From: Schoenoplectus triqueter | Lineage: Eukaryota > Streptophyta > Magnoliopsida > Poales > Cyperaceae | Length of the DNA: 64,000 nt | Assembly (NCBI GenBank): GCA_964058805.1 | Contig: CAXKVV010000013.1 | Coordinates: forward strand, 434,001-498,000 | Direction of reading: 5' to 3' | Shown here: in pieces, positions 25,010 to 37,521 of the stretch | Numbering within the stretch: the stretch's first letter is position 1 | How the letters are laid out: every line of letters begins with the position of its first letter | The notes under the pieces: model-generated | What the model was told of the DNA's origin: nothing | Database searches by the model: none | Seen by the model: the letters and a program-made list of their open reading frames with translations, nothing else | Program-made: the position numbers and the translations under genes

Positions 25010-25290
25010 TAACTTAATTTGAAAATTTTGTCTAAATTTGAATCCGATTTGATTTGAATTTTTTGAAAAATTAAATTGATCCGAACTTAACCCGATCTGA
25101 ACTCAAAAACTGAGATGATCCGAAATCAGACAACCTGAAATCCGACCCATTACAAATCAGAAAGACCCAAAATCCGAGTTGACCCGAGATCAAATGACCT
25201 AAAACCTGATCCGATCCAAACACGAACGACTTAAAACCTGAGATGATTCAAAATTAAACAACTTGAAATTCAGCCTTACCCGATTTTGAA
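25010..25290. repeat. GATCCGA-rich dispersed repeat, copy 2
   Basis: A dense run of gatccgaa, acccgatctgaa and acctgatccgatcc phrases, as in the copies at 21413-21870 and 34920-35285. Ends not defined. Confidence 0.5.
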
Positions 25291-25933
25291 AGATTTAAAT
25301 ATAATTAAATTATAATTAGAAGTGATATGTCTTTTCTAAGTTATGCAATAGTATCTATTGTTTATAAACAACGTTAGACTGCTAGTTTATTTTGACATAA
25401 ATTAATAATTATTTTTATCAATATAGCATGTACAAATGGTTATATATCTTTAATTTATTCATAAAATGAATAAATTATATCGACATGAAACTGATCTGGC
25501 AAATAAAAAAGAGCCGTAAAACAAATTTGTCATTTTCAGTACAAAAACAAATTTGTCATTTTCAGAATCAATAAAAGAGCCGTAAAACATGACCAAACCT
25601 CGCCTAATGTACAACAAAGATATTTTGACTGGTCAATCCTTGAAAAAGGTTCTTTTTAGAAGTTTAGTCAAATTGAACTAGGTCATCCGGTCATGTTGTA
25701 TTGTTTCATAATCATATGCATGGACGAGATGCATAGTCGTTTGTTAGGCATTTGACATTTCCATGATATACGTACCGACATAATTTGAGTTGAGCTTATG
25801 TGGCACAATTTCCATCATGAATTTGTTGTCTTCATGGACACATGACATGTGACAATATTGGAAATGAACACTTTTAGACTCGCAAAAAGGAAATATCATT
25901 TCCTTCTTTTGATTAGTATACCGGTGGTCAACA

Positions 25934-25958
25934 TTATTATTATTATTATTATTATTAC

Positions 25959-26007
<49 letters not shown>
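25934..26007. repeat. (TTA)n microsatellite
   Basis: About 24 TTA units with one interruption (tactatta). Overlapping frames encode poly-Asn or poly-Ile and are not genes. Confidence 0.95.
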
Positions 26008-26009
<2 letters not shown>

Positions 26010-26839
26010 AATTATCTTTACTAGAATAATCAAACAACTTTCCTTGAAGAGGGTCTTGTATATATGATTTTTTTTTTTGGATCTGTAATGGAACAAGTAG
26101 CATTAATACATTTACCAGAAAAATATTTTCTAAAAAGGAATTACGAAATTAAATTCTACTTTTTGCCCCCATAATAATATGCTGCTATTTCTTGTACTTC
26201 AATATTTCAAATCGCGGGTTCCAAAATGATAAATTAAGTTTTTGATATTGTCTTTTGTCACGCAATAGTTACTTACTGATAATATAAATTTTATAATTTA
26301 TTTGAGACAAGATCAAGAAATTAAAAAAAATCAACAAACATATAATTTCTATAGTAAGATTTGATTTACGTATTTTTTATCTTGTCCTGAATGAACTCTA
26401 AATTCGATATATAATTATGTATGTGAACTGCTAATGAAAATATATGAGATCGACGTTTTGACTTGTAATTATACTTTTAGAACAAAAGAACTAATAGAAC
26501 AGATAATATTTTCGTGGTGTTTGTAATAAAAATATAAAATACGTACGGATTCAAAACCTGACCTGACTTTAATAAAATCAAAGCTTAGTAGATCTAATAT
26601 GCTATCATTTCAAACCCAAAATTTGACATAAGTGTTCCCACTTCCCAATAGTACGCTGATAATGACAAACATGATAACAAACAATTTCCTGCCTGAAGAA
26701 GCCCAATAACTTAATTTTGAAGCCCGATAAATATGGCCTGAGCCTACAATAGAAAATGACGAGAAACAAACCTCAAACTAGCACAAATTTATATATTATA
26801 TTATGACCTAAAAGTGATCCAGTAACTCACTTATGCTTG

Positions 26840-27560
26840 ATGTATATTTGAATAAAATTGAAATAATATAATTTTATATATTATTGAGCAATCCATGCTA
26901 TGAATCAGTATTTTATTTTTAAAATTAGAATGATCGACGCTCAAAAAAATAATTTTTATATTAAAATCACTTGTAGATCAAATATTATATTTTTTAGAAT
27001 TTTTAGTTATTTTAGATAGATAGAAAATCAACATAAAGTTTATTATTGACACTTAAAGTTCTTATTCAAGTAGGCTAGGGCTATGTATTGGCATTAGTCA
27101 ATAGGGAGGAAAAAGGAGATATGACTTGATGAAGTTACTTAAAGAAAAAACAATAGTATCTTGATTCTTGACAAAGCTGAGAAAGGTGGAATACCAGAGG
27201 CGCTTAGCGATTCACCCCGTGATAAATTGTGTTTCAACTGAAGGGGAAATTAGTGAAGGGGTAGCGGTGACGCTTTTTTTTTAGATGACTAGTAATAATT
27301 ATATCAAATGAGTTTGCAAATTATCTAACAAGATATAAAATTTGATCCATAACTAAATATTTATATAAAAATTATTCTGAACAGTTCGGATTAATTATTT
27401 TGATTTTGAAAATGAAAAATTAATTTATAGCAAGGAGACGATCCGTACTATGTATAATATTATAGCTTAATTTTTTTTATATACACATATAATATGATAC
27501 GTATAGAAAATATTTTGTTATTTAAAAAATTAAAAAATAGTTATTTAAAATTTAATTTTA
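26840..27560. repeat. Two decayed foldback-type repeat pieces
   Basis: 26870-27035 (cttgtagatcaaatattatattttttag...agatagaaaatcaa) and, inverted, 27300-27460 (tataaaatttgatccataac...ttcggattaattattttgattttgaaaat) match the two arms of the hairpin at 52895-53235. The sequence between them (27050-27290) is unrelated. Confidence 0.5.
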
Positions 27561-27900
27561 TTGAATTCGATGTGACACCACTATGGACATTTAATACCTC
27601 TAATAGAAATTATACTTAAACCTAACAAGATTGAAGGCTGAAGGAAATATATCAACACGAGGCTCCATAAAAAATGAATACCCTTTTCATCCACTGAATT
27701 AATAGAACATGTAAAAAAAATGATTTGTAAGTTGTAACCTTGTTCTCCATACCTTCTTTTCGCCTCTTACGACTTATGAGCACAGATGCTCCACCGTTAA
27801 TGTATTATTATCATGAAAATCTTTTTATCTCCTAATTCTTTGTACCTAAGAAAATTCCCCATATATAAAATATATACAGTGTGACTCCTCCCCATACAGT
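27561..27900. other. Intergenic
   Basis: No gene or repeat recognised. Confidence 0.45.
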
Positions 27901-27904
27901 ACAT

Positions 27905-28270
27905 GCGATATTATCATTTTTTATCTAAATACTCAGTTCACTTATCTAAATATTTAGTTTATTTATCTAAACATTTAAAACATATATATAAATACTCAAG
28001 TTATTTTTATTTCTCAATTTTTTTTCTCTCTCATATGTTACATTTATTTTTTCATACAAGCCATGTGATATCTAAATATATAATTCATCTATCTAAATAT
28101 ATAGTTCGTCTATCTAAATATATAGTTCCTCTATCTAAATATTTAGTTTACTTATTTAAATACCGCATCACATATCTAAATACTTGATTCATTTGTGATG
28201 TTTAAAATTTTTTATATAAATACGTTATTCACCTATCTAAATATCTAATTAATCTATCTATATATCTGAG

Positions 28271-28305
<35 letters not shown>

Positions 28306-28640
28306 TATATATATAATACTCAAGTCATTTTTTATTTTTCGGAATTTTTCTTCTCTTTCATCTGTCACGTACGTTTTTTCATACAATCTATGTGACATTT
28401 GACAATTTCTCCTATGTGAATTTATTTCTCAATACTATTTTTTTCTCTATCTTGCTACTATTTTACTATATAATTGAGTCACATATCTAAGTATCTAAAT
28501 CACAAATCTAAATATCTAAATTATATATCTAAATATCTGAGTCTAATATCTAAAATACTTAAGTCACATATCTAAATTCTAAGACACGTATCTAAATATC
28601 TAGCTCATTTATATAAATATCTGACTCATTTATATAGACG
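27905..28640. repeat. ATCTAAATA-type minisatellite with internal duplication
   Basis: Many copies of a roughly 18-20-bp unit such as ttatctaaatatttagttca, with a larger duplication. The segment with tttttctctctcatatgttac...catacaagccatgtgat (28015-28070) recurs diverged at 28340-28400. An (AT)n run lies at about 28275-28315. The same unit appears inverted at 56780-57005. The open frame across it (27903-28187) is a repeat translation. Confidence 0.8.
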
Positions 28641-29298
28641 GACATACTTTTTTATCAAAAATAAAAAGTTTGTTATGGAGCATGTACTTTTTTTGTCAAA
28701 AGTGAAAAATTAGATGAGAAAATTTTCTTGAGAGATTTGCTCCGTAGGACTTTTAGTCGATCTCTATCATATTACCATCATCATTGTCATTATTCTCATA
28801 ATCATTATTATCAATATTATTATCACTATTATTATCTTTATTATTTTATAATTGACATCTCCATCTCTATGATTTTGGATTAAAAATTTATTCCTAACTA
28901 GTCTATCATAATGTTTTTGAGATTAAAAGATTTGTTGTTATAATGCTAATGCATGCTTGGAAGGTATACAACTGTCAGAAAGAATACCATATACTAAGAA
29001 AAGTGACATTAAAAAAATTAATATATTTATATATTAGCACCTGTAACCGTCTAACAAGCCGAAGAAGATAGAAAACAACATTTTAAAAAATGTGAAGGTT
29101 TCACGTGAGCTCTTATTCAAAAAGTGAAATAAAAAAGAAAACAAAATTCTAGTGCTAATGTCTGACAAATGTGTCATCTTAGACAGATAGTCGCAAAATA
29201 TACATATCAACAAATAAAGCATTTAATAAACATAGGCATAACCATCTCTTCATAAGAGATCCCCTCTTCAATTGCTTCCTCTGATATCAACTTAAGAG
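28641..29298. other. Intergenic, 3' of the S1-like gene
   Basis: Contains a short (ATT)n-like stretch (28790-28850). No gene recognised. The part next to 29299 is probably 3' UTR. Confidence 0.45.
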
Positions 29299-32200
29299 TT
29301 AAGATTCTTGGGGTGTTTCAAATCTTGAAGGGGTATCAATCCCCATCATACAGCACAGGCCCGAGATCAATATTATCAGCAATGTGATAGCCTGAAATGA
29401 TGTAGATGGAATAAATATAATGTTCATATCAAAAAAGGTAAATCATGACTTGCAAAATAATGAATTATCTTCTAGATACACCAAGAAATATATGAAAATG
29501 ACAACCATGTTACCATTTTTAGCTAACACCCAACTCTTTTTGTTTCTTTGTTAGGAAAAAAATGGCAGGAGTTGAGAGAGTCAATCAGATGACTGAACTA
29601 ATCTCAACATTTTTTTGCAAAGTATTACTTTTGCCATTCAGTTGTATGATGGTTCAGTTTGGTCTTTGGTGATCATGTCAGTCTGATTACTACATTCAGC
29701 TAGGTTGCGGGGGAATCCCTTTCCAAGTCGTTTGTTAGTCGACTAATTTTTCCAGTAAAACAACAATAAGGATGCATATGTCATCAGTGAGTGTGTAATT
29801 TATTTGCAGATAGGAGACGAGGACTTAAAAGTAATTACGTTTGTGTCACTCTCTCAATGACGAGCATAACACCAAATCTGATTTGATTTGGTATACATGG
29901 GCATACGTTCTATTTGTCCTTGCTTAATTTTAGCTGTGATATCCACTTTAGTAGTACTGGTATATGAAATATTTGAACACTGTTATGAGGGCTCTGACTG
30001 TTGGTTAATGCTGACAGCTTTTCAGAAATGTGCAATTTCACTAGTGGTGGGAAAACCTGATCCGACCTGAGAAACATTCCCGAACCTGAATTAACAGTGT
30101 TATTATACCAGCCAACTGCAATAGTAAACTACTGATGAAGAATTTGATAGTTCGTACTTGGTGCCTGGATAACTAGCACAGAGACAAAGAACTGTCTAAT
30201 ATCCATAATAAATGCGGTAAATAATGGTTTGGCATCTTCTGCCAATATAAGGAAATTGCCGGAATTGCATTCACAAGTCTTCAACAAATCAAGAAAAGGT
30301 AATTAAGATTAAAGGTTACAAGGGTGGACTTACAACAAATAATCCTTCAAGAAGTGATGCCTTGAGTTTGCATGTTTCATCACATTTTGCTGTCTTAGAT
30401 GAAGCACTGGTATTTGTTTCTTCAAGAAACCTTGTCAATGGTGCACGAGAGCCATACTGGCCAATGTTGTAAGGCTCAGAAGCATACAGAACTGTGTACC
30501 TGGCACCTGACTTCTCTAACACGCTCACAAGATCTGACAAAATTTCACCTGAATTAAATCACACAGACAACAGTTAGTTTATAAACCATGCATGACGATG
30601 AAAAAAAAATGTAATACTGAATGATGCTAACTGTATTGTATGACAAGAAAATTTTTAACTTCTGCCTTTTCTTCAGATAGCTTATTTGGCACTGTATCAG
30701 ACCAGGGTTGGTTATAACAACTGGAAAAACCTTCTTTTCTTTCTTTGTTTAATGTTTATTTATCAAGTTATGGTCCTTTAATAAAAAGTACACATCAGAA
30801 ATAATAGAAATAAAAAAAACCATTTAAACAATTAAGACCTCAGTAATAAAACACTTGGCCCAGGAACAGTGTACAGTCAAGATTATGCAATTCATGTGGT
30901 ATCTGAGGAAGATGGAGAGCAGGGTCAATTGACCCCACTGTACCATCGAACTTCATTAGCAATTGTGAGATAATTTGTGAAAATTTCCTGTATATCTTGC
31001 AGTGTTGTTCCTTCAATACCACGTGCTTCCAATTTCAATTCACCACTTTGTCTATGCTTTCAAAGTACAATTAGCTATCACCCGGCAATTTCATTAACAT
31101 AATACAGGTATGTTTATTAAATATTAACAATATTTTCACTAGCTGTACTATACTAATGCCCAGGCACAGAAATAAAGAACAGTGAGTTTATGGCTAACAA
31201 GGAAGTTGTTGGCAAGTGTGGCTGAGTTAGTATGAAATATTCAGCTTTGTTTGCATGTCGGGTTTTGAGATAGTTTTTGTACGGCCTCAACTGTAACTTC
31301 TTATTGCTACTGGGTGCTCATTGTGCTTTTGTCAAACCAACCATGGTTCTTTCGTATGCTAAGCAAAACCAAAAAAGTTGCTGCTTTTAAAAAACCTGTC
31401 AGGTCAATTTTCTTTGTGCATGTCACTTTATTTTTTATCTCCCAATTGTCAGAGAAGCTCTCTGTCCATATATACCTCTGAATCTCACTATCCACTTTTT
31501 AGTTTTGTTTATGGTATTGTTTATTCTTTTTTATTTCAGATGCTTTCTTTTCTAAAGAACGAGCAAAGATAAGCCCCACTAAAGCTTAGCCGGGAGTTTT
31601 TGTATATCACAAGGAATATTTCAACGTGAAATAAAAATAAAAATAACAGAAGTGCCATAAAACTATGATTAAAATGCCAAATTAGATTTCAATTAATTAA
31701 ATCTTAACAATTCAAGATTTTTATAGAGGACTCATGCCTTAACACTGTTCTTCTGTAACTAAGGTCTTTCTTTGGATTCTTGTAACGATGGCCTATTGTA
31801 TTCTAAATGTCGATTTCTAATACCAAATGGTTTTTTGCATTTTTTTTTTGGGAAAGGAAAGTGAAAGAACAGGCCCTTAAAATTGTTCAGTCAATTCTCA
31901 CTAGAGCTGACTTTAGCTTTTTGTGGTTGTCACTGACAATAAAAGTTAAACCATAGAAAAGGGTAACATATTTGCAAGTTTGCAAACATAAATATGAACT
32001 CATTATACCAGAGCTTTACCTTCTGATTTACCACCATCTAGTTCTTTGAGACCATCAACGCTGAAAAGAACCACATCTGTTTTCTCATTTTCAGTCTTTC
32101 TTTCCATAGTATTAGCTACATGTTCCTGGAATTCATATTCATATTTAAAACCAATGAAGCTTATAATAATGTTCTGACATTGTTTCCTATTTTCTGGTAA

Positions 32201-33652
32201 AGGTTAATATCACCAAATTAATACGTAGAGATGCTTGAAGAAGTTGTGCAAGAATTAAAATTTGAAAGTTAATAACCTGGATTGCATCTAGTTCATTGAT
32301 TTTCACAAGGTACTCACTGAAACCATGGCCACATTTCTGAGAGAATTCAGCTAACAATGCACTTTCTACAGTTTCCTCCCCATCAGCTGTAACCACATAA
32401 GGAAAAGCCATTGAAAAGTCCGAGCTCGTAAATGACATCTGGTACACAACAAAAAAGAATGAGAAATTAAGTGTCTGAATAAGAAATATACAAATACATA
32501 CAGTGGTATGGCTAGCATCCTGTTGTACCAAAATCTGCCCCCCCCCCCAAACACACACACAACAAAAAAAGGAAAAAAAGAACAAGCACGACATGACAGT
32601 TGTACTTGTTAGTATGGTTGGCCTCACTACTACTAAAATCCAGAACCAATATTTATGGTTTAAACCTGTTCAGATCAAGAATAGAAAATCTCATCACCAA
32701 ATAGTAATGTTTTTACCTTTAATTTGTCTGTGAGTACAGGGTCCTGTTGCTTATTTTTAGATAGATCTGCTGAGTGCAACTGTAACATAACAAATACATT
32801 CATATAAAATCCAAAATATCAGAAAAAAAAACAAAATAATAGAAAATTCTAAATGATCAGACATATAACACAAGAAGACAAGCACCTTTCTGCCAATGAA
32901 AACCAGAGCAAAATCCACCTTGGCATGGCCATTTTCTCCAGTACACTGATAGGGAAATGTGAGAAGTATTTCTCAAAGAGTTCAAGCATATTATACCATG
33001 CAAGATTATTTTTTGATGAACAAATCATAGTATAAAGAATATGGAGCATGAAACTACTAAAATGTATTTTACGGCGCCCACACTTGGGTGAGTTGAAGGG
33101 CTTCGAACCACCTCTACTTCTTCAAGAAAAGAATAGAAGGCAGAGGAAAACTTACAACAATATTTGACCAACCAGCTTCATCAAGAACTGATTTGGCAAG
33201 ATCTTTAGGGGAAATAGTCTTGTAAGAAACCACAACTTTAGGGCCTTCATAAGATAATCTGAAAAACACATAAGAATAAGTTTATCAATGATATGGTTTT
33301 TCGGTAATTTGTGCATTAGTCGTCTTAAATTTTCAGTAGCAATGTGACTAAGCAGCATAGTAATGGTCTAAATAATTTCAGATCAAACCCAAACAAGGAT
33401 ACTCCATTGATTACTCAGATTCCAAACTAAGAAAATTCATTAGATTGTTTATTTGAATAGAGATAAAGCATATATGGTTAAACCAAAAAAAAGAACCCGT
33501 ACAATTTGCCAAGTTATCAAATCAGATAAGTACCCGTAATCATGAGGAATCCAAAGAAAAGCTGGAGCTGTTGTAGGCAATGGAAATACATGCGCAATTT
33601 GTGCTGCTATTAAGAAAATAGCCATTACTGTACTCGCCTTAGACACCTCCAT
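29299..33652 (-). CDS. V-ATPase accessory S1 / Big1-like type I membrane protein, eight exons
   Basis: Coding exons on the minus strand: 33534-33652, 33156-33258, 32886-32945, 32717-32779, 32277-32438, 32020-32125, 30334-30548 and 29299-29391. All have GT-AG borders and compatible phases, giving 306 residues. Residues 1-25 form a hydrophobic signal peptide (STVMAIFLIAAQIAHVFPLP). A luminal region follows. A single membrane segment starts near residue 270 (LLEGLFVAITLLIILISGLC), with a short tail ending DTPSRFETPQES. Topology, length and the LLEG...GLCC...GIDTP ending match plant proteins annotated as V-ATPase subunit S1/Big1-like (relatives of Arabidopsis At3g13410, as I recall). The role, by family analogy, is in the ER or endomembranes and in V-ATPase assembly; this is inference. 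An extra 5' UTR intron probably lies at 33654-33766. The gene looks intact. Confidence 0.85.
30549..32019 (-). other. Large intron 6 of the S1-like gene
   Basis: 1471 nt between exons ending ...GGKSE-G and starting GEILSDL; the phase-1 codon is restored across it. It contains an open stretch at 30840-31022 that is not needed for the frame. Confidence 0.7.
32540..32567. repeat. Poly-C / (AC)n run in an intron
   Basis: cccccccccc followed by aaacacacacacaacaaa within intron 4 of the S1-like gene. Confidence 0.9.
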
Positions 33653-33766
33653 CCTGCCCCAAAAATTGAACGAACAGTTAAGCGAAATCGACCAGATCTC
33701 CAATCTAATTTCGACAATCGTACGATCAGGCCCTCGATTAGTTCAAACGAATTGAAAATGACAAAC

Positions 33767-33960
33767 CTGAAGAACTAAGATGTGGTGATCAGAATCAAGT
33801 TTAATCGCTTCAGCTTCGGAATCTCTCGGTTTGGCTGAGAACAAATCTCTCCCACACGAACACGACGGGGCAAGACTCAAGAGCAATGTCAAAGTGGTAA
33901 TTCTGAGAAAAATCAGGGACGATTTCTACTGAAGAGGCGTTGAAGCGAGAACGATACAAA
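33767..33960 (-). promoter_or_regulatory. Probable 5' UTR exon and promoter side of the S1-like gene
   Basis: GC-richer sequence upstream of the start. A donor site (cttcag|gtttgt) at 33766/33767 pairs with an acceptor ending at 33654, giving a leader intron. The transcription start is not determined. Confidence 0.45.
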
Positions 33961-34119
33961 ATGGCACAATTGGGCTTCGTTTTGGGCCCAATTCTGCCTT
34001 TTGTCCAAAGTTTTTACTTTTAAATCTCATACTCAAATTTATCATCCTTTCAGATATCGCATATCTTGTCCAAAGTTTTAACTTTTTAAGACAATTGTTA
34101 ATATTTTTACCAAACGTTA

Positions 34120-34582
34120 GGTGTGTTTGGATCGAGACTGAATAGCGCTAATTCAGAATAGCTCAGTTAACCCAAAAACAAATGTGATTCAAACATAAAA
34201 TAGAAATTTAGAATAGCGTCAGGGTAACTCTATTCTACAAAACCGTAGAAATGTTGGTTTAGCAAGAATTGTTGTATCGTAACTATTGAGATATTATAAA
34301 TTAAGAAGCAAATGAATTTTATATTCATTCTTTTTAATGACTTCTTCTATCTTCACGAGGAACTTAGTCTTCCCAAGAAAAAGATCACTATTTTATTGTT
34401 TTTTTACTATTGCTATTCTAATCATCAATCCAAACGTTATTTAACTCATTCAAACAACTTCAAGTTAGTGTTCTTCTCATACAACTTGAGTTAGTACTAT
34501 TTTTGTGCTATTTTAATTTACTAACCCAAATAATACTATTTTCCGCTAACCTATACTACATACTACATGATCCAAACACACC
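34120..34582. mobile_element. MITE with short TIRs (about 463 bp)
   Basis: The left end GGTGTGTTTGGATCGAG and right end GATCCAAACACACC are inverted copies over about 14 bp. The interior is AT-rich and noncoding. A clean TSD is not visible, so the superfamily (hAT or Harbinger) is open. Confidence 0.65.
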
Positions 34583-34919
34583 CGCAGTTACAAATAGGTC
34601 TGTCTCGATTGAAATAAAAAAAACATTGTAACTTTTTTTGTAATCTTTGAATATGAATTTTGCAATAGTTACGTGTGCATTTTTATCGGAAGTGTTATAG
34701 GTGAATTTAAATAAAATAGTTAGTAGACCTGTTTTTTTTTGTTCCAAAAAAAATATAATCACTTGAATATCTACTCAATTACAATGGCGGAGACCTGACT
34801 TCTACCAACACCAATTTTGTTTTTGAGATAAACGATGAAAATGCGAGCTATTCAACTGCCATATTTCTATAAACTCTTTTTTTTTCTTTTTGTAGAATTT
34901 ACTAGCTTTAGATTTATAT

Positions 34920-35285
34920 TAGGAGGATCGGGTCGAGTCATTATTATTTTATTATTTTTTTACCCGATCTAATCCAACCCGTTTAAAATCGGGTCAAAAT
35001 TTCTTTAACCCGATCCGAATATAATAATTAAATATATATATTAACTTTTATGTATTTTAAGCAACTTAATTTTAATTAATAAATAATTATATCTTAATTA
35101 GTGTATATATATATTTTTTATTAGTGTTAAATCATAAAATAATTAAAAGAACACAATTAAACAAGACAGATTGGATCGAGTCAAATTTTTTTAACTCATA
35201 CTCAAATCTATTCTCGGATCATTTTAATTTAGTTCTGATTTGGATCGAATCGGATCAAATTATAAAATCCCTACTACCTTCGGAT
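34920..35285. repeat. GATCCGA-rich dispersed repeat, copy 3
   Basis: Left part aggaggatcgggtcgagtc, middle aacccgatccgaat, right ggatcgaatcggatcaaatt. Same motif family as copies 1 and 2. Confidence 0.55.
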
Positions 35286-35977
35286 AGTGACGAAGGAAGA
35301 TATTTTGTTTAGTGTAGTAAATATTAATAATAACTATATGAGAGTTGGTGAGTAAAGAATATATATATAATTTTTTTACAAACTTATAATATTATTTGTA
35401 AATTTAGTGGAGACGTTGGACTTGACTCCCAACCGGTCTCCCACTGCTTCTAGATGATTATTCATTATTGATGTAACTTAATGCATATATGGTATTATTG
35501 TAGCAATAATACCATAAACAACATTTCTACTTTAATTTCCTTCTAGATGCCACAAATGAAAATAATAAAAAAAAATAGTAAGGCGCGATCTTAAAGATCA
35601 ATTCTTTTGTAAAGTGAAATAGTGCTTTAGCTAAATCAAATGCACTTTTTGTCCTAATTAACATAGTTCTAATCAAAAGCACAACACTTGTTTGGAGGTG
35701 GGGAGGTTCAAAATCTTTTGAATTAAAAATTAGGTTCAAAATCTTTGAGAACCGTTAATTTTATATCGAGATTCGTTATAACTATTAAAAGTATGAATTT
35801 TTAATTTAGAATTTATTGAAATTATAAAACTCGATACAAAATTAATGATTCTCAAAAACTTTAAACTCAATTTTTAATTTAAAAGACTTTGAACCACCTC
35901 ACCTTACATCAAATAACACCATCTCATTGTGGGCCTACAAAAAAGTTGATACTGCACTTTTCGTCTTTTCCAACATA
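35286..35977. other. Intergenic
   Basis: Includes an imperfect inverted pair around 35700-35890: caaaatcttttgaattaaaaatt on the left and aatttttaatttaaaagactttgaa on the right. No gene recognised. Confidence 0.5.
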
Positions 35978-36392
35978 CTAGCTATATACCCGCGCGTTGC
36001 AGCAGAATTTTTTATTAAAACATTAAAATATTATAAGATAAAAAAAAATTCACATTTATCTAATATTAAATTATAAATTCACCAAATTATAGAGAAAACA
36101 TATAATAAAGACTATATTTAATCTTGAATGAGATTTTTGCACAATATGAGTTAATGATTCTTACCAAATATGCACAAAGTTGCTAAATAAAAAAACAAAA
36201 AATATGAAAATAATAGTATATAAGGGAAAGAAATGGAGAGAAAGAGGAGATCAATGGACGTGATCACATACGTTCGATCAACCAATAATAAATATTATCC
36301 GTCTAATTGAGGGATAAAATGAGTATAATAAAAATTTATCATGACAAAAAATGAACCCTCCAATTCTTAGATGCTTTATATAATAGTATAGA
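35978..36392 (-). mobile_element. Nonautonomous Helitron-like element
   Basis: On the minus strand it starts TCTATACTATTATATAAAGC and ends ...ACGCGCGGGTATATAGCTAG. These match plant Helitron ends (5' TC, 3' CTRR). It sits between A (35977) and T (36393), the expected AT insertion site. Near the 3' end, cccgcgc-gtt-gcagcag would be a stem if two or three G-to-A changes are undone, as in a decayed Helitron hairpin. It encodes no protein. Confidence 0.65.
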
Positions 36393-37521
36393 TATATATA
36401 GTTCAAACCAATTAGACATGATTTGGTGAAACATAGCAACTTATTTTTGTGCAACCCCAGCATGGTCTAACAACTTCACTTTTGCATCTCAGTAGAACCC
36501 CACAACATGCATGCCGTACGAATGCACAACCAAACAGTTCCACTTTCTCAATTGTAATTGCATCCCGTGGAGAAGATCTAAGCCATTGAATTTATATCAC
36601 TTGGCTCTGGATGTGTTGCATGGATGCAGTGCTTGACAATTGATAGCATATCACTGAAGAACATATATAAGTGCCTTCCTCCATATACGGAGCAGATAAT
36701 TAATGAGAGATGAATGCTTGGTTATATGTAGTTGTTAGGAGCAATAAACTGAGTTGTTTTTTTCCCACCAAAAATTAATTGTTCTTTCTCAACATACCAA
36801 ATGTACATGTGGATTTTGATGTTCCATTTTTCTAGAAACCACCGTTTAAACGGCATATGTTTTCTATATTTGTGAACACTTCAATAAAAATATTTATTGT
36901 CTGCTGCATGTCTTACTCTCATAAACAGGACAACGATATTTCAACCTGTTCCACATATGTGAAGTGGTATTTTTTACATCAATTCCTGCACACGATCAAT
37001 TATTTTCACAACAATGACTCAAAATATTAATTTTAAATAAAAAAAAATGTAGTTGCTAATCCAGTAGTATATATAGTGCAAAACATTTCACAAAATAAAG
37101 CCAAAAAAACATGATAATATATAAAATATATTATGCATACATAGAGGACCAAAAATTATATGTTATGTTTCAACCAATCTAATGAGTAAATAATAATCTA
37201 TAGAGCTATCAATCAAAACCAGGCCTATTTTGGTATGGAATGATAGTCTGGTACGCCTAGACTACTATAAACTGTAAGCATTTCAATAATTAGTTTTGCT
37301 GCATTTAGTCTAAGGAAGAACCAGCTAAGAACATTTCTCAAAACTTGCTTCGACCTTTGTATCTCTGATTAACAAATGATGAATCAATAACAAGCACTGT
37401 TATTCTATGAAAATTTTCTTCTTGTTTAATTTCAGATATCTCTTCATCTCATTGATTTCTCTATATAAATGTCTTCTTATAATTCAGCAAAACATTTACT
37501 TCGCTAATTGAACAATCTATA
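36393..37521. other. Intergenic, 3' of the MYB gene
   Basis: No gene or bounded repeat recognised. The part adjacent to 37522 is probably MYB 3' UTR. Confidence 0.45.

Noticed and set aside
25744..26103. 119-residue frame with a poly-Asn run
   Set aside because: It crosses the (TTA)n microsatellite and shows no domain.
27903..28187. 94-residue frame with SKY repeats
   Set aside because: Translation of the ATCTAAATA minisatellite.
30840..31022. Open frame of 60 residues in the S1-like gene, a candidate exon
   Set aside because: The flanking exons (32020-32125 and 30334-30548) join in phase without it (SE-G-EILSDL), so it lies in an intron.
33075..33120. gcttcgaaccacc, resembling a tRNA T-arm
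   Set aside because: No acceptor stem or anticodon arm around it; it lies in an intron of the S1-like gene. No tRNA gene seen in the window.
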